Positions 1 through 6,758 of a DNA stretch of 6,758 nt are shown piece by piece. The notes under the pieces were generated by a model, which did no database searches, was not told the origin of the DNA, and saw only the letters and a program-made list of their open reading frames with translations. The position numbers and the translations under genes were made by a program. The stretch lies in assembly GCA_019247135.1 (NCBI GenBank), contig JAFAPL010000112.1:1-6758 (forward strand). Direction: 5' to 3'. The first letter of the stretch is position 1; each line of letters opens with the position of its first letter. This DNA is from Chloroflexota bacterium. Its GTDB lineage: Bacteria > Chloroflexota > UBA6077 > CF-72.

Positions 1-45
1 TCTTTTGAGATCGTCACCCGCAGACGAGCGCTCGGGCCGCCACCG

Positions 46-420
46 TTGATGCTGCGCCTCGCGGCAGTGCTCGCGGTTCCGCTGGTGCTGTACGCGCTCG
101 TGGCCACCGGCCAGAAGGCGCTCGACAACTACCGCTTGAACAGGGAAGCCGATGCGCTGCGCGCGGAGGTTGTCGCCTTGCGCGGGCAGAACATCCAGCT
201 GCAGCAGGACATCGAAGATGCGCGGACTGACGTGGCGATCGAGAGGATTGCGCGCGAGCAGTTGGGCCTGGTCAAACCTGGCGACAAGCCGCTGGTGCTG
301 CTTGGAGACGCGGCGAGCGCACCGCCTGCGCAACCTTCGGCAGCCGCGGGTGCTGGCCCAGCCCGGCCAGCGGACCAGCGCCCCATCTGGCGCCAGTGGT
401 GGGACGTTTTCTTCGGCTGA
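46..420 (+). CDS. Septum formation initiator (FtsB/DivIC-like) protein
   Basis: This is a small bitopic membrane protein of the FtsB/DivIC family. Family members act in the divisome by linking partner proteins through a periplasmic coiled coil. What is seen: a hydrophobic segment at about residues 5-22, then a coiled coil with leucines spaced exactly seven apart (L31, L38, L45, L52). The family-typical IAREQLGLVKPGD follows at about 68-80, then an Ala/Pro-rich linker (about 89-112) and an aromatic tail, WRQWWDVFFG. The start is uncertain. TTG at 46 and ATG at 49 are the first ordinary starts, with no clear ribosome binding site. The frame stays open to base 1 and encodes a basic stretch (TRRRALGPPP) that would suit a cytoplasmic tail, so the gene may begin before the window. 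Its position just before tilS matches divIC-tilS clusters. The family call is firm; choosing between FtsB and DivIC is not possible. Confidence 0.85.
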   Translation: MMLRLAAVLAVPLVLYALVATGQKALDNYRLNREADALRAEVVALRGQNIQLQQDIEDARTDVAIERIAREQLGLVKPGDKPLVLLGDAASAPPAQPSAAAGAGPARPADQRPIWRQWWDVFFG

Positions 421-426
421 CGTGCC

Positions 427-1527
427 ATGCGGCCCTCCGTTGAAGCCGTACGGCGTGCCCTGCGGCATGCGGCGGCACGCGTGCCCGACCTGTTCGCGTC
501 TGACGCCCGCCTGGTTGTCGGATTTTCGGGTGGGCAAGACTCGACCTGTCTTCTGCACGCGCTGAGCACACACGGGCCGATCATCATCGCGGCGCACATC
601 GATCACGCGCTGCGCCCGGACTCGGCTGAGACGGCGGGGCAAGCGGCCGAGCGTGCGCGCCAACTCGGGGTGCAGGCCCTCGTGCGCCGGGTTGACGTCG
701 CGGCATACAGAGCCAGGCAGCGTGGCTGGTCAGTCCAGCAGGCCGCACGCGTCGCCCGGTATCAGGCACTTGCCGCCATCGTGCGAGAGCACCATGCACG
801 CGCGCTGCTCGTCGCCCATACCGCCGACGACCAGGCCGAGACCCTGCTTCTGCATCTGCTTCGCGGCAGCGGACTGAGCGGCTTGAGCGGCATGCGCCTG
901 GACGAGGAGTTCGACCCCGGCAAACTCGGGCCGCGGATTGAACCCGGCTGCGCGCCGGCCAGCGTGCGTGTGGCGCGACCCTTGCTAAGCGTTCCGCGGG
1001 CGACCACTCTGGCGTACTGCACCGATCTTGGACTGACACTTGTCGAAGATGCCTCCAACCAGTCGCGTGCATACACGCGCAATCGCGTACGCCTGGACTT
1101 GCTGCCCGCGCTCGAGCGGTTCAACCCCTCGATCCGCACGGTACTTGCGCGCACGGCCGACTTGCTTGCCGAAGACGAAAGCGCGCTGGAGCACGTCGTC
1201 GAACGACTGCATGCGCAGCTCGCCACTTCAGACGACCAGAGCGTGCGATACGAAGTCGACGGCTGGCGAGCACACCCGCGCGGGCTGCAGCGTCGACTGC
1301 TACGGCATAGCCTCCAGCTTCTCCTTGGGCAAACGACTGACGTGCATGCGCGCGCGATCGACGACGCTCTCGACCTTTTGGCATCCGGACGGCCAGGCCA
1401 GACGTATCACCTGCCGTATGGCGTCGAGCTGCTCACCTCGCGCAGGTTTTTCGAAATGCGTCTGCACGGCGCGGCGCGATCCAGAAGCCGCGCGAATATC
1501 CGAGATCTCGCCGCCCCATGCGTATAA
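427..1527 (+). CDS. tilS: tRNA(Ile)-lysidine synthase TilS
   Basis: TilS uses ATP and lysine to convert the wobble C34 of the CAU-anticodon tRNA-Ile to lysidine. The tRNA then reads AUA and is charged with isoleucine. What is seen: the PP-loop SGGQDS at residues 34-39, HIDHALRPDS at 57-66, AHTADDQAET at 130-139, RGSGLSGLSGM at 146-156 and TRNRVR at 217-222. These are the N-type ATP pyrophosphatase core motifs of TilS. A helical substrate-binding region follows, ending near a GRPGQTYHLPYG stretch. At 366 residues it is shorter than the E. coli enzyme (about 430) and appears to lack the extra C-terminal domain, as short TilS forms do. The ATG lies 6 bases after the upstream stop with no strong ribosome binding site, which suggests translational coupling. 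The gene ends in TAA inside the sequence TATAAT. No hpt gene lies between it and ftsH, unlike many divIC-tilS-hpt-ftsH clusters. Confidence 0.95.
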   Translation: MRPSVEAVRRALRHAAARVPDLFASDARLVVGFSGGQDSTCLLHALSTHGPIIIAAHIDHALRPDSAETAGQAAERARQLGVQALVRRVDVAAYRARQRGWSVQQAARVARYQALAAIVREHHARALLVAHTADDQAETLLLHLLRGSGLSGLSGMRLDEEFDPGKLGPRIEPGCAPASVRVARPLLSVPRATTLAYCTDLGLTLVEDASNQSRAYTRNRVRLDLLPALERFNPSIRTVLARTADLLAEDESALEHVVERLHAQLATSDDQSVRYEVDGWRAHPRGLQRRLLRHSLQLLLGQTTDVHARAIDDALDLLASGRPGQTYHLPYGVELLTSRRFFEMRLHGAARSRSRANIRDLAAPCV

Positions 1528-1528
1528 T
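1523..1528 (+). promoter_or_regulatory. Possible -10 box (TATAAT) at the tilS stop codon
   Basis: A perfect TATAAT overlaps the tilS TAA, with TG two bases further upstream, close to an extended -10. No recognisable -35 sits 16-18 bases upstream. If used, transcription would start near 1535, placing the following palindrome at the extreme 5' end of an ftsH message. The call rests on the hexamer alone. Confidence 0.25.
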
Positions 1529-1535
1529 GGCTGCG

Positions 1536-1557
1536 CGGGCAGCGCTGCCCGTTTTCT
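1536..1557 (+). terminator. Candidate intrinsic terminator after tilS
   Basis: A perfect 16-base palindrome, CGGGCAGCGCTGCCCG (1536-1551), can fold as a GC stem of about 6 pairs with a GCGC loop. It is followed at once by TTTTCT (1552-1557), the layout of a Rho-independent terminator. It lies 8 bases after the tilS stop and would separate tilS from ftsH. The T-run is short, so termination may be partial. It could instead be a 5' hairpin of an ftsH transcript if the overlapping TATAAT is a real promoter. Confidence 0.5.
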
Positions 1558-1616
1558 AGCTATGCACACCGACCACAACTCGCGATGAGAGTGACACAAG
1601 CTGGCCCCGTCTGCGG

Positions 1617-1641
1617 GCGAACGCTCGACTCGAGCGCTCGC
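1617..1641. repeat. Imperfect palindrome in the ftsH leader
   Basis: GCGAACGCTCGA (1617-1628) is followed after one base by TCGAGCGCTCGC (1630-1641). The arms match at 11 of 12 positions. It contains the inner palindrome CGAGCGCTCG (1631-1640). It could be a protein-binding dyad or an RNA hairpin 24 bases before the ftsH ribosome binding site. In GC-rich DNA such dyads also arise by chance. Confidence 0.3.
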
Positions 1642-1664
1642 ACCTGGCCGCTCGCGCGCACCCC

Positions 1665-1670
1665 GGAGGG
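1665..1670 (+). promoter_or_regulatory. Ribosome binding site of ftsH
   Basis: GGAGGG lies 11 bases before the ATG at 1682. This supports that ATG, which opens the typical [10 protein letters not shown] membrane N-terminus. Spacing is slightly long but acceptable. Confidence 0.6.
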
Positions 1671-1681
1671 TCCTATCGCCC

Positions 1682-3628
<1,947 letters not shown>

Positions 3629-3646
3629 CGAAAGGCCCGCGGCGCC

Positions 3647-4687
3647 CTGGCACTGCCCACGCGCCGCGTTGGCTTCGCCTACTCGCCAACGTTCTTAGAG
3701 CACTACACTGGGCCGCACCACCCGGAGCGGCCCGCTCGTTTAACCGCCATCCTCGAAGGCCTCCGTCGTGGCGGCACGTTAGAACGCCTGCAGGTCTGGG
3801 AGCCCGTACCGACCGACGAGACGACGCTCGAGCTGGTTCATACTCCTGAGCACGTCCGATTCATCAAGGACTTCCTCGCGCGTGGGGGCGGCCACATCGA
3901 CGCGGACACCACGAGTTCATCCGCAAGCTGGGACGCCGCATTACGCGCGGTGCAAGCAGCCGTCGACGCGACCCAAAGAGTCCTGGACGGACAACTGGAC
4001 GCGGCCTTCTGCGCCGTACGTCCGCCTGGCCACCACGCCACGCCGGGACAGGCGATGGGCTTCTGCCTGTTCAACAACGCCGCCATTGCTGCTGCCTGGC
4101 TCCTCGCGAACAAGCGCGCGCAAAGGGTCGCGATACTCGACTACGACGTCCACCACGGCAACGGCACCCAGGACGCCTTCTACGACCGGGACGACGTGCT
4201 GTACGTCTCTACCCACCAGTACCCCTTCTACCCCGGCACCGGCTTCTGGCAACAGACCGGCGACGCTGCCGGTCACGGCTACACGGTCAACATCAGTCTG
4301 CCACCAGGCTGCGGCGACGCCGTCTACGCGGCCGCCCTCGAGCGCATCATCGAGCCGGTCGTGAAGCGCTACGCGCCCGAGTTTGTGATCGTCTCGCTTG
4401 GCTTCGACGCGTTCTGGCAGGACCCGTTGGCGCAGATGCAACTGTCGATCTCCGGCTACGCGCGGCTGCTGCGGTCGGCCATGCTCCTCTCAGGCGGGCG
4501 CCTGGTCGTGGCGCTCGAAGGCGGTTACGACCTGGACGCGCTCGCGCTGGGCGCCGACAGCCTCTGCCGCATCCTGCTGGGCGAGGACCCGCCCGCCGAC
4601 ACGCTTGGCGGCCCGCCCGATCAACTCGACGTCGCGAACGTGGAGCCGCTGCTCGAACGCATGCAGCAGCTTCACTCGGTCCGCTGA
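3647..4687 (+). CDS. Histone-deacetylase-like zinc amidohydrolase (AcuC/HDAC family)
   Basis: Family members remove acetyl groups from acetyl-lysine proteins, acetylpolyamines or similar amides, using one zinc ion. What is seen: the N-terminal GFAYSPTFLEHYTGPHHPERP (about 3671-3733), RPPGHH with the catalytic His pair (4019-4036), and DYDVHHGNG with zinc ligands Asp (4145) and His (4151). The third zinc ligand Asp is in LGFDAF (4406), and EGGYD carries the catalytic Tyr (4526). All catalytic residues are present and, at 346 residues, the protein is full family length. The start is the problem: in this frame no ATG, GTG or TTG exists between the ftsH stop (3626-3628) and the conserved core. 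The first GTG, 3950, would delete about 100 residues including HPERP. I chose CTG 3647, 11 bases after GAAAGG (3630-3635); CTG 3653 is an alternative. The frame is the same as ftsH. The substrate cannot be told. A protein-deacetylase role is inference. Confidence 0.88.
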   Translation: MALPTRRVGFAYSPTFLEHYTGPHHPERPARLTAILEGLRRGGTLERLQVWEPVPTDETTLELVHTPEHVRFIKDFLARGGGHIDADTTSSSASWDAALRAVQAAVDATQRVLDGQLDAAFCAVRPPGHHATPGQAMGFCLFNNAAIAAAWLLANKRAQRVAILDYDVHHGNGTQDAFYDRDDVLYVSTHQYPFYPGTGFWQQTGDAAGHGYTVNISLPPGCGDAVYAAALERIIEPVVKRYAPEFVIVSLGFDAFWQDPLAQMQLSISGYARLLRSAMLLSGGRLVVALEGGYDLDALALGADSLCRILLGEDPPADTLGGPPDQLDVANVEPLLERMQQLHSVR

Positions 4688-4713
4688 AAGCCACACACGA
4701 GCTGTAACGCTGG

Positions 4714-4743
4714 TTGACGCTCGCGGTCCTCTAGCCTTAGAGT
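4714..4743 (+). promoter_or_regulatory. Candidate promoter upstream of the ABC exporter operon
   Basis: TTGACG (4714-4719, near-perfect -35) is followed after 18 bases by TAGAGT (4738-4743, 4 of 6 to TATAAT). CTCTA (4729-4733) and TAGAG (4738-4742) form a small dyad over the -10, a possible operator. This would give a leader of over 200 bases for the ABC operon. Called by eye. Confidence 0.4.
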
Positions 4744-4773
4744 CAGCAAAGTACTACCCGCCTGGGAGGTTCG

Positions 4774-4893
4774 ATGGCGTCGAGAAACGGCACTCGTAGC
4801 ACAGGAGCGTTCGTCCACAGGGGACGTTCGCGCCTCGATGCGCCGACGCCGCGGGCCATGACTCGGGCGGGGATTCGCAAGCGCTTCTGTTGA
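4774..4893 (+). CDS. Possible short arginine-rich leader ORF
   Basis: A 39-codon ORF starts at ATG 4774, 4 bases after GGGAGG (4764-4769), and ends at TGA 4891-4893. It has nine Arg and one Lys against one Asp, so it would be strongly basic. It begins MASRNGTRST and ends GIRKRFC. I do not recognise it. The good ribosome binding site just downstream of a promoter-like pair is the only support. High-GC noncoding DNA readily gives Arg-rich ORFs of this size. If real, it might be a leader peptide. Confidence 0.2.
   Translation: MASRNGTRSTGAFVHRGRSRLDAPTPRAMTRAGIRKRFC
4807..4831. repeat. Hairpin-forming inverted repeat in the ABC operon leader
   Basis: GCG-TT-CGTCC (4807-4816), loop ACAGG, then GGACG-TT-CGC (4822-4831). 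This gives 5 pairs, a symmetrical TT/TT internal loop, then 3 more pairs. It falls inside the short basic ORF and would be part of the leader RNA. Confidence 0.35.
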
Positions 4894-4920
4894 CGTAGAC
4901 CGTCACGATCTCCACCTCGT

Positions 4921-4941
4921 CGGGCCCTCAGTACTGGTCCG
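4921..4941 (+). other. Second leader hairpin, possible weak attenuator
   Basis: CGGGCC (4921-4926) can pair with GGTCCG (4936-4941), six pairs with one G-U, around a loop holding the palindrome AGTACT. It is followed by ATTGTTGGTTG, which is T-rich but not a proper T-run. It lies 41 bases before the ABC ATPase start. A further small dyad, TGACG-N5-CGTCA, lies at 4891-4905. No known riboswitch class was recognised in this gap. Confidence 0.25.
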
Positions 4942-4968
4942 ATTGTTGGTTGCCCGTTCAGCTCCGAT

Positions 4969-4974
4969 GAGGTG
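4969..4974 (+). promoter_or_regulatory. Ribosome binding site deciding the GTG start at 4983
   Basis: GAGGTG lies 8 bases before GTG 4983, which supports that start for the ABC ATPase. No ATG gives a sensible N-terminus in this frame. Confidence 0.6.
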
Positions 4975-4982
4975 TCAAGTTC

Positions 4983-5777
4983 GTGAGTTTCCCGTCCGCC
5001 GCGCTGCGGCTGCATCAAGTCTCAAAGGCGTTCGTTGCCCAACCTCTGCTGCGAATGCCGTGGCAGAAGCAGCCTGCAAAGAGGACGCTGGCTGTTGACA
5101 ATGTCTCGCTGACCGTCGATCCGGGTGAAATCTTCGGCGTCCTCGGCGCCAATGGCTCCGGTAAGTCGACGCTGATCCGGCTCGTTTCTACATTGCTGCT
5201 GCCCGATGGGGGCCGGATGGAGGTCTTCGGCTTGGACGTTGTCCGCCGCGAACTCCAGGTCAAGCGACTGATCAACCGCGTCAGTGTGGACGCCGCGTTC
5301 TTCAAGAAGCTGAGCCCGATGGAGAACCTGATCTATGCCGGCCGTCTGTATGGCCTTGGCTCAGCGGAGACCCACCGGCGCGGGCTTGAAATACTCGACC
5401 AGCTCGGCATCAGTCGGAGAGCCGCGCTCAGCCCGATGGAGGAGATGTCGCGAGGCATGCAGCAGAAAGTCGCCATTTCGCGAGCGTTGCTTACTTCACC
5501 GATCTTGCTCCTGCTGGACGAGCCGACGACCGGGCTGGACCCCCGATCCAAGAAAGACGTCCAGCAACTTGTGGAGGACGTCCGCCAACAGCACGGTGCA
5601 ACCGTGGTGCTCACGACTCACGACATGGATGAAGCGGACCGCCTGTGCGATCGACTGGCCGTGCTCGACCACGGACAGGTAATCGCGATGGACCAACCCG
5701 CCCGCCTGAAACGAATCGGCGATTCGCTGGAAGACGTGTTCATGCGTCTGACGGATGAACAGGAGGAGGCAGCATGA
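4983..5777 (+). CDS. ABC-2 type transporter ATP-binding protein
   Basis: This is the cytoplasmic ATPase of an exporter, pairing with the permease encoded next. What is seen in 264 residues: Walker A GANGSGKS (55-62), a signature motif of the degenerate form MSRGMQQK (155-162) in place of LSGGQ, Walker B LLLLDEPTTGLD with D179/E180, and switch His213 in TTHDMDEAD. SRGM signatures are common among ABC-2 exporter ATPases. The Q-loop glutamine seems absent: the aligned stretch reads RVSVDAAFFKKLSPMENL, with Asp103 where Gln is usual. An insertion at about residues 19-34 separates the first beta strand from the LAVDNVSL strand. The gene overlaps the permease by ATGA, so the two are translationally coupled. 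The family resembles drug, Nod-factor and polysaccharide exporters. The substrate is not deducible. Confidence 0.93.
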   Translation: MSFPSAALRLHQVSKAFVAQPLLRMPWQKQPAKRTLAVDNVSLTVDPGEIFGVLGANGSGKSTLIRLVSTLLLPDGGRMEVFGLDVVRRELQVKRLINRVSVDAAFFKKLSPMENLIYAGRLYGLGSAETHRRGLEILDQLGISRRAALSPMEEMSRGMQQKVAISRALLTSPILLLLDEPTTGLDPRSKKDVQQLVEDVRQQHGATVVLTTHDMDEADRLCDRLAVLDHGQVIAMDQPARLKRIGDSLEDVFMRLTDEQEEAA

Positions 5778-6628
5778 TGGAAGATGTTTTCGCGAGAAGC
5801 GCTGATCCTGGCGTGCTTGGCGCGTTGAATACCGCGTACGCGTTTTTCGAGCGCAACTGGAACCTGACTCGCCGCTATTTCGGTTGGGAAGTGGTCTGGT
5901 TGCTGTATTCGCTGATAAATGCGTTGACAATTCTGTTCATCGCCGCCGCCACGCAACAGATCACCGGGCAAGCCATCGATACGCGCTACTTCGTGCTGTA
6001 CCTGTTGATCGGCACGGCGATGTGGAGCTACTTGTCGGCCGTCTTCGAGGTGGTTGCGGAAACAATCAGCTGGGAGCGGTGGGAAGGCACGATCGAATAC
6101 ACGCTGATGGCTCCCGTGCACCGGTTCCTGCATCTGGTTGGCACATGCTCGTACGCCATCACGTATTCGGTCGCGCGTGCCGTGTTGATTTTTGCGATCG
6201 TTGCCGCCGTGTTCAGCGTCGACATTCAAGGCGCAAACATCGCCACCGCGGCCGTCATCGTGGCGGTCGGCAGCATAAGTGTCATTGGTCTGGCGATCAT
6301 CGCGGCAGTCCTCCCGCTGTTGTTCACCGAACGTGGCGCGCAGATGACGTTCGTCATTCACTCCAGTCTGTTGCTGATCTCGGGTGTGTACGCGCCGGTC
6401 GACGTCCTGCCGCAGTGGCTGCGCGTCCTGTCGCCGCTTTCTCCGATGACCTACGTACTGGACGGTGTCCGCAAGGGCGTACTGCAGGGCGCACCACTGT
6501 CCGCGGTCTGGAGTGACCTGTTGATCCTGGTCGTCATGGGCGTCTTGCTAGTGCCCGGCGGCCTGTTGGTGTTCCGCGCGGCTGAACGCTACGCCAGGCG
6601 TAGCGGCCGCTTGAAACGGAGTGGCTAA
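5774..6628 (+). CDS. ABC-2 type transporter permease
   Basis: This is the membrane subunit of the exporter, 284 residues. What is seen: about six hydrophobic segments, roughly at 40-59, 72-95, 125-148, 156-187, 193-208 and 246-268. An amphipathic N-terminal stretch (AFFERNWNLTRRYFGWEV) precedes them. The ABC-2 hallmark SGVYAPVDVLPQWLRVLSPL starts at residue 203 and continues into SPMTYVLDGVR. A basic tail (RYARRSGRLKRSG) ends the protein on the likely cytoplasmic side. The ATG at 5774 overlaps the ATPase stop; ATG 5777 is equally possible. AGGAGGAGG at 5761-5769 is a very strong ribosome binding site. It forms a two-gene transporter with the ATPase, probably as a dimer of each subunit. Substrate unknown. 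Confidence 0.92.
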   Translation: MMEDVFARSADPGVLGALNTAYAFFERNWNLTRRYFGWEVVWLLYSLINALTILFIAAATQQITGQAIDTRYFVLYLLIGTAMWSYLSAVFEVVAETISWERWEGTIEYTLMAPVHRFLHLVGTCSYAITYSVARAVLIFAIVAAVFSVDIQGANIATAAVIVAVGSISVIGLAIIAAVLPLLFTERGAQMTFVIHSSLLLISGVYAPVDVLPQWLRVLSPLSPMTYVLDGVRKGVLQGAPLSAVWSDLLILVVMGVLLVPGGLLVFRAAERYARRSGRLKRSG

Positions 6629-6633
6629 TACTC

Positions 6634-6758
6634 ATGCAAGCAGTTGCTGTCCAGATTCGTCCTTTCGAGACTCGTGACTACGACGCGGTCGCGGCCCTGA
6701 ACAACGTCAATTTCCCGGAATTCACGTCGTCTGCCGATGAGATCCGCTACGACGACGA
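6634..6758 (+). CDS. GNAT-family N-acetyltransferase, 5' part only
   Basis: The first 41 codons begin MQAVAVQIRPFETRDYDAV and continue to the window edge without a stop. IRPFETRDYDAVAALNN matches the first strand and helix of GNAT acetyltransferases, which move an acetyl group from acetyl-CoA to an amine. The start lies 5 bases after the permease stop, with GGAG (6618-6621) 12 bases upstream, so it is probably co-transcribed with the ABC exporter. A resistance-type pairing of exporter and acetyltransferase is possible but is only inference. The CoA-binding motif lies beyond the window. Confidence 0.75.
   Translation, partial: MQAVAVQIRPFETRDYDAVAALNNVNFPEFTSSADEIRYDD

Noticed and set aside
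3669..3671. TTG as a start for the deacetylase
   Set aside because: It is in a different frame from the HDAC core, and no frameshift is needed to explain the conserved N-terminus.
3950..4687. GTG 3950 as the deacetylase start
   Set aside because: Conserved HDAC sequence in the same frame extends some 270 bases upstream (GFAYSP, HPERP), so this start would cut off a real part of the domain.
4888..4918. Second promoter from TTGACG at 4890
   Set aside because: No acceptable -10 hexamer lies 16-18 bases downstream.
5618..6361. 247-codon open frame on the minus strand
   Set aside because: Opposite the ABC ATPase end and the permease, with a composition rich in His, Arg, Asp and Gln typical of antisense frames. 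The + strand genes have clear motifs.

Overview
The window comes from a GC-rich bacterial chromosome. The order divIC/ftsB-like, tilS, ftsH, the FtsH N-terminus and the overall protein style look most like Chloroflexota (Thermomicrobia-like lineages). That placement rests on gene order and remembered family resemblance, not on a search. Every gene that can be supported is on the + strand. No rRNA, tRNA, CRISPR array, insertion sequence or phage gene was seen.

Bases 1-1527 hold a small septum-formation protein (one membrane segment plus a leucine-heptad coiled coil) and, 6 bases later, tRNA(Ile)-lysidine synthase TilS. A 154-base gap follows. It holds a perfect 16-base palindrome with a T-run and a second dyad, and leads to a good ribosome binding site for ftsH.

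Bases 1682-4687 are the most unusual part. FtsH, the membrane AAA+ zinc protease, is complete from end to end at 648 codons. However, a TAG sits at 2543-2545, exactly where the family has an almost invariant Gln (CAG). FtsH then ends at another TAG (3626-3628). The same reading frame continues directly into a full-length zinc-dependent histone-deacetylase-like (AcuC/HDAC family) protein that has no ATG, GTG or TTG before its conserved N-terminus. The simplest reading is one C-to-T change (sequence error, strain variant or real nonsense mutation) plus a deacetylase with a non-canonical or altered start. The same facts also fit amber readthrough, which would join FtsH and the deacetylase into one roughly 1000-residue chain. 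This is the observation most worth checking.

Bases 4688-4982 hold no convincing gene but carry a promoter-like pair, several small dyads and a short arginine-rich ORF. This looks like a leader for the next operon. Bases 4983-6628 encode an ABC-2 type exporter: an ATPase and a permease overlapping by ATGA. The start of a GNAT acetyltransferase follows at 6634 and runs off the window.

The first half is housekeeping (division, tRNA decoding, membrane proteolysis). The second half is a deacetylase and an export system of unknown substrate.
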